A stretch of 64,000 nucleotides of DNA from Anthropogastromicrobium aceti (GTDB taxonomy: Bacteria; Bacillota; Clostridia; Lachnospirales; Lachnospiraceae). Under the pieces are notes generated by a model. It was given only the letters and a program-made list of their open reading frames with translations. It was not told the origin of the DNA and ran no database searches. Below, piece after piece: positions 7,621-16,124 of this stretch. The stretch is from the NCBI RefSeq assembly GCF_025567095.1, contig NZ_JAOQJH010000009.1; one strand, written 5' to 3'. The position numbers and the translations under genes were made by a program. How positions within the stretch are numbered: the first letter of the stretch is position 1; each line of letters starts with the position of its first letter.

Positions 7621-9468
7621 TTATTGATAGACGATCATCTCAAGCTGATAGCTTTGCTTCTTTCCATCAGCCTCTGCGATCTCCTTTTTGTCACCTGTTA
7701 CATTATCCTCTGAGCGATAGATGGATACGGCATAATCACCATTTGCCTGTGTCACTTCAAACACCGCTGTATAATATTCACCCGGTGTAGTCGGCACCCC
7801 ATTTAAGTTCGCCGTAATGATGCGATCCTCAAGCCAGCCTGATGTTTCCCAATCTTGCTCATAAAGAATTTTATCATCACTGTCCTTTACTGTCAGCTTC
7901 ACGTATCCTTTGTTGACACGATCATTGACACCAGCGACAAAGCGAATCTTATCAATTGAATTGCCTGTTGCACAGAACGTCTGGCTCACCTCATCACCAA
8001 GCTCACAAAGCTGTACCTGGCTGTACACATTTTCAACTTTATATCCCGCATATGGTGCTTTGAAATATGCCATCAGACACACAAATGCCGGAACGACAAA
8101 AATTGCAACACCACCAATAAAGCGAGTGCGCATCCAACCCATGCAATTGACTTCCTGTGCAGGATTTTGTGCACAATACTTTGGATGCTTAAATACAGCA
8201 TATACAAGCATCATCATTGTAAGAATTGACAGGCAAAGACTTTTATCAAGCTTTGCAATCAAATCCTCCATCATGAGCTCAGTACCGATGTTTCCATTTA
8301 CAAGAGATCGTAAGATGCCGTTATTAAACATCGCCTGATCTACATTGTTAGGAATCATCTGTACATTAAATATGGTATAAACTAACATAAAAATCAAGTC
8401 CAAAATCATAAAAATTTTCGTATCTTTATGAAGGAATGAACTGATAACCCAAAATGGTACGGCAAACAGCAGCCACTGCGGATGCCACTTTGACAAACCA
8501 AACAGTACAAAGAAGGCAAGACAGCAGATATAAAATACCGTATTAACGAAATTTCTGTCATCTGTCGGCTTATTGAAATAACACCATGCGCACAATGTAC
8601 CAAATGCCAAAACAGCAAAGCTGACCTCATAATGGAATGTTGATAATTCAAATCCTGTATAGTATCCTGCATTCATGATGTAGCCTGTCGGACTGCTGAC
8701 TGCATTTCCGCCAAATCCAAACACATATGCCTGAAATACCGGGCTGTTTCTGTAAACAAAAAACTCCAATACAAATGGCACCATAAGCAGCACGCAGGAT
8801 GCAATAATCTTCCATACATTTTTCTCACGATATAAAAGAAGCGGTGCAAAGATTAACAGCGCTGAATATTTAAATGTCATCGCAATGGCAAACCAGAAAA
8901 TAAACCAAATGTCCTTCTTCTTTAAATAATAGTAAACGCCAAGAAGTACACAGAATGTCATGATGATGTCATACTGGCCAAAGATAAACTGCGCATAAAA
9001 AGCAACTGGCATAGTAAGGCATGCATATGCACAAAGCTTTGATTTCTTGCTGCCCATTCCGGCAAGGATGGCAATATGATAAATCAACACACCGCTTGCC
9101 ACATAGATCAGACATGGTAAGAGCTTTGCCCATAAAATAGCAAGAACAGGCAGATTTTCCGTTGGAAATGTCACGACGCCAAACAGACGCATCGGAATAT
9201 TCCAGATGGCAAAGATAAGATAAAAGCTTGGCATGTATGCCGGATGAATATCAAATGTTCCGCAATAATCATAAAAATCACGGAAATGACCATTTAAATA
9301 ACCGTAGCTGCAGCCTGCCGTATGCAAAAGATCGGACTGCTGAAAAACTAAAAAGCAAAAGACTGCGATTGCAGCAAATGCTACATAATCCCAGATAAGA
9401 AGCGGCTTTTCAGCAATTGCATTTACTGAAATACTACGTGCCTGACTCTTTTGATGTTTCTGACTCAT
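7621..9468 (-). CDS. Polytopic membrane glycosyltransferase (GT-C type)
   Basis: A protein of 615 residues with about twelve membrane segments and a C-terminal beta-rich extracytoplasmic part (from about residue 480, LCELGDEVSQTFCATGN onward). An acidic motif FRDFYDYCGTFDIHP after the first helix fits the catalytic outer loop of GT-C enzymes, which use lipid-phosphate sugars outside the membrane. A longer frame begins at 9519, but that start lies inside the flippase gene. The ATG at 9468, 5 bases after the flippase stop and preceded by AAGGGTG, is preferred. In this operon it probably adds a sugar made by the GT2 enzyme to the exported glycan. Confidence 0.75.
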   Translation of the reverse strand: MSQKHQKSQARSISVNAIAEKPLLIWDYVAFAAIAVFCFLVFQQSDLLHTAGCSYGYLNGHFRDFYDYCGTFDIHPAYMPSFYLIFAIWNIPMRLFGVVTFPTENLPVLAILWAKLLPCLIYVASGVLIYHIAILAGMGSKKSKLCAYACLTMPVAFYAQFIFGQYDIIMTFCVLLGVYYYLKKKDIWFIFWFAIAMTFKYSALLIFAPLLLYREKNVWKIIASCVLLMVPFVLEFFVYRNSPVFQAYVFGFGGNAVSSPTGYIMNAGYYTGFELSTFHYEVSFAVLAFGTLCAWCYFNKPTDDRNFVNTVFYICCLAFFVLFGLSKWHPQWLLFAVPFWVISSFLHKDTKIFMILDLIFMLVYTIFNVQMIPNNVDQAMFNNGILRSLVNGNIGTELMMEDLIAKLDKSLCLSILTMMMLVYAVFKHPKYCAQNPAQEVNCMGWMRTRFIGGVAIFVVPAFVCLMAYFKAPYAGYKVENVYSQVQLCELGDEVSQTFCATGNSIDKIRFVAGVNDRVNKGYVKLTVKDSDDKILYEQDWETSGWLEDRIITANLNGVPTTPGEYYTAVFEVTQANGDYAVSIYRSEDNVTGDKKEIAEADGKKQSYQLEMIVYQ

Positions 9469-9472
9469 TTTT

Positions 9473-10708
9473 TCACACCCTTTCTTTTCGCTCATTTTTT
9501 GACAATGCCAAAAAGCCAAGCATTGTAATTAATAAGAACTTAACGACATTGACTGCAAGAAGTCCCCATACAGCACCCCAGATTTTGTAAAGGTACATAG
9601 CAGGAACTACTGCTGCAAAGAACAATACTGCATAAATCACACCCATGATCAGCTGATAACGCTCTGGTGCAAATCTAAGCACGACTGTCATCATTGTATT
9701 ACTCATAAAGAAAAATACCTGTCCGGCATTTGCCAGCAAAAACAGATTTTTTACTACATTGTAATCCTCTCTGTAAAAGAGATATACGTAAATATGAGAA
9801 CCAAGTGTTGTTCCGGCAATCAATATAACTGCAAGCGCTGACAATGCAGCAAATACACCAGTTAACATCTTCTTTGTAATTTTTCCCTGATAGCGTGCAA
9901 GATGACCTGTGATAACACCATTTAACGGTGTTGAGATCAGAGAACTCATCTTTCCGACAGTACTTGCAATAAAGAAATAATAGGAAGCTGCATCTCCGGC
10001 TGTCATAGGAAGCACAACACGGTCTGTGTATGTTACAAAATCTGACAGCAGATATGCCGATGAAAGTGACACACATGTTTTTGCATCTTCCCTGAAAAAT
10101 TGACTCTTTTCAAAAAATGGCTTTTTAAAGATGCTTCCTGTGATTGTAACAAACAGCAGTCCAAACACCTCTCCTAAAATAAAGATGCTTACCCAGGAAT
10201 GACTAATTCCATACAGCGCCATGCCAATCGCATAACCTACTGCAATAAAAAGATAATAGAAGAAAAAGCCTCTGTAATTTAAGCTCAGTCTATATTCTAC
10301 ATCTGCATAATAGCGAACTGTTGTCGCAAAAATAAGTACACCAATGGAAATAGGAAGAGCACCTGCTGTATCTTTTTTCACACAAATTGCCACTACAGTG
10401 ACAATCGCACATAAAAGTGCTGTGAATACAAGAAAGCGATTGTAATCACCATTTTTTGTCTCATGACGTGTAGAAGCTTTCATACGGCCATAATTGATTC
10501 CAGAACCAACTGCCGATGCCATCAGACCCATGATTGCTGTAAAGAACAACATTTTTCCGCTTCCTTCAGCACCCATACGGCTTCTTAAAAACGGATATAC
10601 CCCAAAAGAAAGCGTCATATTCAAAATCATCAGCCCGGCAAGACTGTAAACCATATCCCCCGCAAATCGGCGTAAGCCTGATTTTGCTTTTGGCTGCTTT
10701 TCTGTCAT
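9473..10708 (-). CDS. Polysaccharide flippase (MOP/Wzx-like)
   Basis: A 411-residue protein with about twelve hydrophobic segments and a short basic N-terminus. The first helix is followed by FGVYPFLRSRMGAEGSG, the typical early motif of Wzx-like lipid-linked oligosaccharide flippases. It starts within the last four bases of the LicD gene (ATGA overlap), so the two are translationally coupled. It would move the finished lipid-linked unit across the membrane. Flippases of this superfamily are divergent, so the specific substrate is inferred only from the operon. Confidence 0.8.
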   Translation of the reverse strand: MTEKQPKAKSGLRRFAGDMVYSLAGLMILNMTLSFGVYPFLRSRMGAEGSGKMLFFTAIMGLMASAVGSGINYGRMKASTRHETKNGDYNRFLVFTALLCAIVTVVAICVKKDTAGALPISIGVLIFATTVRYYADVEYRLSLNYRGFFFYYLFIAVGYAIGMALYGISHSWVSIFILGEVFGLLFVTITGSIFKKPFFEKSQFFREDAKTCVSLSSAYLLSDFVTYTDRVVLPMTAGDAASYYFFIASTVGKMSSLISTPLNGVITGHLARYQGKITKKMLTGVFAALSALAVILIAGTTLGSHIYVYLFYREDYNVVKNLFLLANAGQVFFFMSNTMMTVVLRFAPERYQLIMGVIYAVLFFAAVVPAMYLYKIWGAVWGLLAVNVVKFLLITMLGFLALSKNERKERV

Positions 10709-11589
10709 GAATTTTTCTCTCCCTTTTCGCTGTATGATAATGTGACAAATTTAGGATCACAATGAACAAGCTCTCTGTCTCCCGGAGGAGGCGGTGTCAT
10801 GTAATCGCCATAAAGCATTGTAAGCGCCTCATGATATCCGCACGGACCAGGAAATTTCTCTCCATCAACCTCTAAATCAACTGCATGGTCAAACCACTTC
10901 GCCTGATAAATCTTTCCCAGATCTGGAAACAAGCAGTTACTGTAATAGCAGCGCTTATGCTTTTTATTTTGACCGCGCTCCATCTTACTGATTGCATCAT
11001 ACCAATGAACAAGTGTCTTTACAGGGAAGATGCGTCCGATTACAGAAAGAATAGCAACTACTGCCTTAGATGCACCCTTATACTCTGAAAGGTCAAGCTT
11101 ATAACGGCGTCCCATGCACATGCCATACACAAGAATCAATAAAGCATGACAAAATTTGTGTTTTAACATGTTGTCTGAAACATCATCCACTATAAAAATA
11201 TCTGTTCGCATATGATTATGAATGCCATTTCCATAATATTTTTGCTCTGCATTATTTTCGCGCATAGTTGAATCAAGCATCACAACACGCGGCACAAAAT
11301 CGTAAAATGCACCATTTAATTCATCTGGCTCCACATAGACAAAGCCATCCTTTAGTTCGGTACGTGCTACCTTGCGAAATACCTCAAAATCTTTTCTCGT
11401 CATAGCGATATCCGCGTCATCATCCCACGGAATATCAGATTTCTCACGCACAGCACCTATAAGATTTCCGCTGTCTAAAAAATAATTCAAATGATATTTC
11501 TCACAGACGCGCCCTACCTCACGGAAAATGATATGATTTCCCTCATGAATCAGTTTAAGCGCATCTTGTGTTGTCTTGTCAAATTCCAA
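10705..11589 (-). CDS. LicD-family phosphotransferase
   Basis: A 294-residue LicD/FKTN-type nucleotidyltransferase-fold protein. The diagnostic stretch LDSGNLIGAVREKSDIPWDD, directly followed by DADIAMTR, lies at residues 37-65 and supplies the metal-binding aspartates. A second conserved segment, HNHMRTDIFIVDD, lies near residue 123. LicD proteins transfer phosphocholine or similar phospho-substituents to teichoic acids and surface glycans. Here it probably decorates the polymer built by this operon. No choline-activating gene (licA/licC) is in view, so the transferred group is unknown. Confidence 0.88.
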   Translation of the reverse strand: MEFDKTTQDALKLIHEGNHIIFREVGRVCEKYHLNYFLDSGNLIGAVREKSDIPWDDDADIAMTRKDFEVFRKVARTELKDGFVYVEPDELNGAFYDFVPRVVMLDSTMRENNAEQKYYGNGIHNHMRTDIFIVDDVSDNMLKHKFCHALLILVYGMCMGRRYKLDLSEYKGASKAVVAILSVIGRIFPVKTLVHWYDAISKMERGQNKKHKRCYYSNCLFPDLGKIYQAKWFDHAVDLEVDGEKFPGPCGYHEALTMLYGDYMTPPPPGDRELVHCDPKFVTLSYSEKGEKNS

Positions 11590-11601
11590 TTTTTATTCCT
11601 C

Positions 11602-12609
11602 TCATTCGGCTTTCTGATTTTTGCAGCCATCTTCTGCTTCCTTGTCATCTGCCTCATTTTCTTTTTCTTTCTCGTCTGAAAAATTCAGACGTTCATCTTC
11701 CACAACAAGCGGACGCTTCTTTACACGATCATTGATGCTCATAATATATTCACCAATTAATCCGATAAAGAACAGCTGTATAGAACCAAGTAGACAAGTG
11801 ACAATTAAAAGCGGTGCCATACCTGCTGGAAAATTGTCCCAAAATAAAAGCTTTAAAATCAGATAAATAATTGCAACTACCAGACTGATACAGCCAACTG
11901 TCATACCTATAAAGGTCGCCAGTCTAAGTCCTACTTTTGTATAAGAAGTAATGCTAAGCATTGCAGCATCATATAAACGGTAGAAATTGTTGCTTGTTTT
12001 TCCTGCACGTCTCTTTGGCTGCTCGTAAGGGATTTCCTTTCGTTTAAAGCCAAGCTCTGCTACGATTCCTCTTAAAAATGGTGTTGGGTCGTTAAGCTCT
12101 CTCATAACATTGATAAACTTCTTATCATAAAGACCAAAACCTGTAAACTGCTCAATCTGCTCAACATCAGAAAGCTTCTTGATTAATTTATAGTAACAGC
12201 CGCGAAGCCAGTACATCAATTTATTTTCCTGGCTGGACTTTTTAATTCCAATTACAATTTTATATCCGTTTTCCCATTCTTTTACATACCTTGGGATCAT
12301 CTCAACCGGATCCTGAAAATCGGCAGCCATCAGTACTGTGGCATCTCCTGTTGTCTGGAGCATAGCATAGTACGGTGAATTGAACTGTCCGAAATTTTTT
12401 GCATTAAAAATTCCCTTAATCCCCTTATCCTCTGCACAAAGCTTTCGGATAATTTCTCTTGTCCTGTCTTTTGAATCGTTATCTATAAAAAGGATCTCAT
12501 AGCGATAGGCTGGAAGATCCTTTTTAAATGTCTCGCGAAGCGCATCAGCCATCGCCTGAACATTTTCCTCTTCATTATAACAGGGCACTACAATACTAAT
12601 TGTTTTCAT
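11602..12609 (-). CDS. GT2 glycosyltransferase, polyprenyl-phosphate type
   Basis: A 335-residue protein of the DPM1/GtrB type. The N-terminal GT-A domain has IVVPCYNEEENV, DNDSKDRT and the metal-binding AADFQDP near residue 95, followed by RAGKTSNNFYRLYDAA. Two C-terminal membrane helices lie at about residues 228-255 and 268-290. Such enzymes move a sugar from a nucleotide donor to undecaprenyl phosphate. The tail after the helices is highly charged (KEKENEADDKEAEDG). The adjacent GT-C membrane enzyme would be the natural acceptor-side partner. Confidence 0.9.
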   Translation of the reverse strand: MKTISIVVPCYNEEENVQAMADALRETFKKDLPAYRYEILFIDNDSKDRTREIIRKLCAEDKGIKGIFNAKNFGQFNSPYYAMLQTTGDATVLMAADFQDPVEMIPRYVKEWENGYKIVIGIKKSSQENKLMYWLRGCYYKLIKKLSDVEQIEQFTGFGLYDKKFINVMRELNDPTPFLRGIVAELGFKRKEIPYEQPKRRAGKTSNNFYRLYDAAMLSITSYTKVGLRLATFIGMTVGCISLVVAIIYLILKLLFWDNFPAGMAPLLIVTCLLGSIQLFFIGLIGEYIMSINDRVKKRPLVVEDERLNFSDEKEKENEADDKEAEDGCKNQKAE

Positions 12610-12635
12610 GAAATGTGCCTTCTAACTTTCTTTTA

Positions 12636-13697
12636 TTATTCCATAGTAACCATCACTTTAATTAGGTCGGCAGGCTTGTCTCGCATTAAATACAGTGCAT
12701 CTTCTATCTGATCAAGTCCATTAAGATGATGGGTGACGAGCTTTTCTGGATGGATTCTTCCATACTTTACCATGGATAACATGCGCTCGATACGTGCACG
12801 TCCTCCTTCTGCTAACTCAGTACGGATTGTTTTTCCTGCCATACCGCGTCCTCCGGAAAATTTTGGAAATGGAAGATTTCCTGTTCCGCCAAAATAATTG
12901 ACATTGGAAACGGTTCCGATACCATAGCGCACCATATCAATTGCCTGCGCAAATACTTCATCGCTTCCTCCGCAGATTATGACACTGTCTGCTCCTATTC
13001 CATCTGTGCGCTCCATTACCTGCTTGACTATATCGCCATCTTTATAGCTTAAGACTTCTGTTGCACCAAACTCATAAGCAGTCTTTACACAAAGCGGACG
13101 GCTTCCTACAGCAAGGATCCTTGCCGCACCTAAATGAGCTGCACCTGCTACTGCCATAAGTCCAATAGGACCAATTCCCATAACTACAACAGTATCACCA
13201 AATTTAATATCGGCATTTTGTGCTCCTGTAAATCCAGTTGTCACAACATCTACACACATAAGTGCCTGCTCTAAGCTAACACCCTCTGGAATTTTCGCCA
13301 GTGTCGTATCAGCATCTGGAATAAGAAAACGCTCTGAAAATACACCTGGCTGTGTGCGTCCAAGCTGATGACCTGAAAATGGTGCTGATGCATGCTTAAA
13401 ATTGTGCTCCTGAATGCTTTTTGCCCGCCAGTCTGGTGTGATTGCTGGTACTGCTACTAGCTCTCCCGGCACAAAATCAGTCACATACTCACCAACTTCA
13501 AGCACTCGCGCCACACATTCATGACCAAGCACTAGATTTGGTGCCTTTCTTGAACCGCCTCCAAAAACAGTATGGACATCAGATGAGCACGGTGCGACAG
13601 CGACTGGCTTTAAGATGGCTCCATACGGAGTCAATACAGGCTCAGGAACCTGTTCATAGCCTACAACACCCGGCTCTTTTAATACAAATGCCTTCAT
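12636..13697 (-). CDS. Zinc-dependent alcohol dehydrogenase, clostridial secondary-ADH type
   Basis: A 353-residue medium-chain dehydrogenase. The catalytic zinc ligands known from clostridial NADP-dependent secondary alcohol dehydrogenases are present at matching positions: Cys37 (PCSSDVHT), His59-Glu60 (GHE) and Asp150 (CVDVVTTGF). The four-cysteine structural zinc loop is absent, as in those tetrameric enzymes. The nucleotide fold shows GIGPIGLMAV, with GSRP after the next strand as in NADP-specific members. It sits inside a nucleotide-sugar operon, 41 bases after the C-methyltransferase-like gene. It might reduce a keto-sugar or a two-carbon branch rather than a free alcohol. That role is inference. 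Confidence 0.88.
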   Translation of the reverse strand: MKAFVLKEPGVVGYEQVPEPVLTPYGAILKPVAVAPCSSDVHTVFGGGSRKAPNLVLGHECVARVLEVGEYVTDFVPGELVAVPAITPDWRAKSIQEHNFKHASAPFSGHQLGRTQPGVFSERFLIPDADTTLAKIPEGVSLEQALMCVDVVTTGFTGAQNADIKFGDTVVVMGIGPIGLMAVAGAAHLGAARILAVGSRPLCVKTAYEFGATEVLSYKDGDIVKQVMERTDGIGADSVIICGGSDEVFAQAIDMVRYGIGTVSNVNYFGGTGNLPFPKFSGGRGMAGKTIRTELAEGGRARIERMLSMVKYGRIHPEKLVTHHLNGLDQIEDALYLMRDKPADLIKVMVTME

Positions 13698-13738
13698 AGA
13701 TCAATAACCATGCCTTTCTCTTAAAAAGCTTCTCAAAA

Positions 13739-14914
13739 TTACAAAATTTCTTCTATTTTATTGCTGCGGATTGCGAATATACGCACCGTCTTAGGGAAGC
13801 GAACACGAATCACATTTGCAATCTCATCTGTGTAACCCGGTGCTGCGATTAAAATCGCATCTGGTACATTCTTAAGCGCCTCATCTGGCGACACAATTAC
13901 AAGATGTGAAGCTGGTGCATATTTTCCATGCTTAAATGGCGCTGAGTCAATAATATACTCTGCTTTTTCACCAAGACATGTTGTTGCTGCTAGTGTAAAG
14001 CCCTGATGACTTGCACCCCAAATAGCAAGATTCTTTCCTGTAAGACTTTCAGAAAGTGCCTTCATCTGTTCCCTGATACTTGCTAAACTATCGCCAAGCG
14101 CAGTGATTTCTTTTGTAAAATCCTTCCATGAGGATACCTGAGAAATTGGTGTCTTTGTCTTTTTTACCATCACAGAAAGCGTATCGCGGTTGATCATTTC
14201 TTTGCTTTCGACAATGAAACCATTCTGATTCAAAAGATATGTCAGAGAATCAAATGTATAATATGCCAAATGATCGTGAATAAGCTCATAATAGGTATTG
14301 TGATCTGTAATATATTCAAAGCTTGGAACTGTGATAAGTCCCACACCATCATCTGTCAAATTGTTGTAAAGACAAGTCAGCATCACATCAGGTGATGGCT
14401 GATGCTCTAAAAAATTAAAGGACAAAAACGCATCAAACGGTCCATTTGGAAGCTTTTGATCTATAGTTTCTGTAAAATCACATGAAACTAAAAGACCACT
14501 CTCCTTTGCAATCTCCGCCAAAGAAGGATCGTGCTCAATACCATATCCTTTAACTGGAAATTCCTTTAATACGCGAAGAAACTCACCTCTTCCGCATCCT
14601 GCCTCGATGATTTTCTTTCCCTCAAGCTGATAACGTTTAATAAATTCCTGATATTGACGGCGGCGCAGCTCTACCATTGTGGTGGAATAGCCGCCTGCAC
14701 GAATAACATCGCGGTAATATTCGACTGGCTCGCAATCAAATTGAATCAGACCACATTTTTTACACTGGCACAGCGGCAGATGAATTCCTCTGTCATTTTT
14801 TACTTGTTCTTTATCCGGCATGTGCTGTGCCACTGCCGGCATATTGTCAAATGCAATTATCTCTGTATTTGTAAGAGATTCTTTGCATGAAATGCAATTT
14901 CCCATAATTAACAT
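13739..14914 (-). CDS. Sugar C-methyltransferase-like protein (three-domain family)
   Basis: A 391-residue protein with the three-part layout of deoxysugar C-methyltransferases (TylC3/NovU type). An N-terminal zinc-binding module has Cys7, Cys10 and CQCKKC near residue 50. A SAM-binding Rossmann domain has IIEAGCGRGEFL near residue 102. A C-terminal domain starts around residue 290 (NLAIWGASHQGFTLA). These enzymes methylate C3 or C5 of keto-sugars bound to nucleotides. Its place between the SDR and the alcohol dehydrogenase suggests it acts on the same CDP-sugar. Some members of this architecture have unproven substrates, so the reaction is inference. Confidence 0.82.
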   Translation of the reverse strand: MLIMGNCISCKESLTNTEIIAFDNMPAVAQHMPDKEQVKNDRGIHLPLCQCKKCGLIQFDCEPVEYYRDVIRAGGYSTTMVELRRRQYQEFIKRYQLEGKKIIEAGCGRGEFLRVLKEFPVKGYGIEHDPSLAEIAKESGLLVSCDFTETIDQKLPNGPFDAFLSFNFLEHQPSPDVMLTCLYNNLTDDGVGLITVPSFEYITDHNTYYELIHDHLAYYTFDSLTYLLNQNGFIVESKEMINRDTLSVMVKKTKTPISQVSSWKDFTKEITALGDSLASIREQMKALSESLTGKNLAIWGASHQGFTLAATTCLGEKAEYIIDSAPFKHGKYAPASHLVIVSPDEALKNVPDAILIAAPGYTDEIANVIRVRFPKTVRIFAIRSNKIEEIL

Positions 14915-14937
14915 GCCTTTCCTGTTTCAACTCACAG

Positions 14938-15012
14938 TCGGTATTTTCACGGAGTCTGACTTGTCGAAAATAGTTCGACTGTGACTTGCCTCATGTCAGT
15001 GAGGGATACCGA
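14938..15012. other. Intercistronic stem-loop in the polysaccharide operon
   Basis: The 144-base gap between two co-directional genes can fold. The outer arms TCGGTAT (14938-14944) and ATACCGA (15006-15012) close a structure, with CTGACTTG opposite CATGTCAG inside. A perfect inner hairpin is formed by GTCGAA/TTCGAC at 14963-14979. No U-run follows, so it is not an obvious terminator. Confidence 0.5.
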
Positions 15013-15058
15013 TTTTTCTCCGCCCGCCACTGCCGAAGCAACTTCTTGTAACGTCTAC

Positions 15059-16006
15059 TCACATAAGCATCATTTGAATTCCCTGCTCGAAGGAAATCTC
15101 CTGATGAAATCCAGTCGCTTCTTTTAACTTTGTGATGTCTGGCTCAAGTGATGTCACACCTTCTGCGTTTGGCGGCCGCTTGCCATACTGGCAGGTGCCT
15201 TGTCCGCCGCACAATGCTCGCATCGTCTCAATATATTCGCGAAGCGGCCTTGTATCTTCACCAGCCACGTTATAGACACCTGCCGGTGCATCACCAGTCA
15301 AAAGCGTCACAATTACATTAACTGCATCATCAATATAAAGATAATTCCAAAGCTGTGTACATGCACCAAGCTCCATTATACCGCCTTCTTTGAAGGTGCG
15401 CATGCAGCTTTCCACAAGTGACCATGGATGATCGCCAGGACCATAAACAGAAAAGACGCGTGTGTGAATATATGTTATGCCAAGCGCTTCTGCACGCATA
15501 ACAGCCTCTCTTCCCACCTTAGCCTTAGCCTTTCCATACTCAGAAAGCGGATGTAGCTCGTCTGTCTCTCGCATTGTCGTATTTCGCACGCCATACTCTG
15601 CCTGTGAACCACAAAAAAGAAAACGCTTACAGTGGGCGGCAGCTGCCGTCTCAAGCGCATCAAGCGCATAGACGGCATTCATTGACTGAATATCAGCTAG
15701 CTTTCTGTTATCACTTCCAGAGCCATCCCAGCCTAAATGCAGCCAATAATCGGCTCTCCCCAGATTATGAGACCATTTTTGTCCGATTTTGCTAAGTTTT
15801 TCAGCATTCACTGCCAGTTCTTTCAGCCCACTAAGCTCACACTCTATAATCTCAAGCAGTTCTTTTTTTATTATCATATGCTCTAAATTTTTTTTGCCTG
15901 CTGAATTTGGACGAATCAGCGCGCAAACTTCAAAGCCTTGGCTGACAAGCGCCTGTACGGCATGGCTTCCTATGAAACTTGTCGCTCCTGTTACTATTAC
16001 ACGCAT
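15059..16006 (-). CDS. NAD-dependent epimerase/dehydratase-type SDR
   Basis: A 315-residue extended SDR. The cofactor motif GATSFIGSH lies at residues 7-15. The active site shows FCGSQAEYG and the Tyr/Lys pair in SEYGKAKA. A substrate-side motif RVFSVYGPGDHPWS follows. It belongs with nucleotide-sugar 4-epimerases, reductases and dehydratases. After the ThDP enzyme in this operon it is a candidate reductase of the branch or of a 4-keto group, the role played by YerF in Yersinia. Epimerase activity cannot be excluded. ATG 16006 follows a hairpin-containing spacer of 118 bases, with TAGGAG close upstream. Confidence 0.82.
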   Translation of the reverse strand: MRVIVTGATSFIGSHAVQALVSQGFEVCALIRPNSAGKKNLEHMIIKKELLEIIECELSGLKELAVNAEKLSKIGQKWSHNLGRADYWLHLGWDGSGSDNRKLADIQSMNAVYALDALETAAAAHCKRFLFCGSQAEYGVRNTTMRETDELHPLSEYGKAKAKVGREAVMRAEALGITYIHTRVFSVYGPGDHPWSLVESCMRTFKEGGIMELGACTQLWNYLYIDDAVNVIVTLLTGDAPAGVYNVAGEDTRPLREYIETMRALCGGQGTCQYGKRPPNAEGVTSLEPDITKLKEATGFHQEISFEQGIQMMLM

Positions 16007-16035
16007 ATATTACTCCTAGCTGTTTCTTTCTGGCA

Positions 16036-16118
16036 GACTTCGAGAGCAGACATCTACAATGGCAACGCCGTAAAGCGAAGCGGTCAGGCTTGCCATGTAG
16101 ACTGTCTGTCGAGAAGTC
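16036..16118. other. Long intercistronic stem-loop between the ThDP enzyme and SDR genes
   Basis: GACTTC (16036-16041) pairs with GAAGTC (16113-16118). Inside, CAGACA/TGTCTG, TCTACA/TGTAGA and TGGCAA/TTGCCA pair in register with single-base bulges, leaving a 24-base loop. On the transcribed minus strand it is followed by TAGGAG and the SDR start, not by a U-run. An mRNA processing or stability element is more likely than a terminator. Confidence 0.65.
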
Positions 16119-16124
16119 GTAAAA

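Noticed and set aside
9469..9519. Upstream start of the membrane glycosyltransferase at 9519
   Set aside because: It lies within the flippase coding region and has no better ribosome binding site than ATG 9468, which sits just after the flippase stop.
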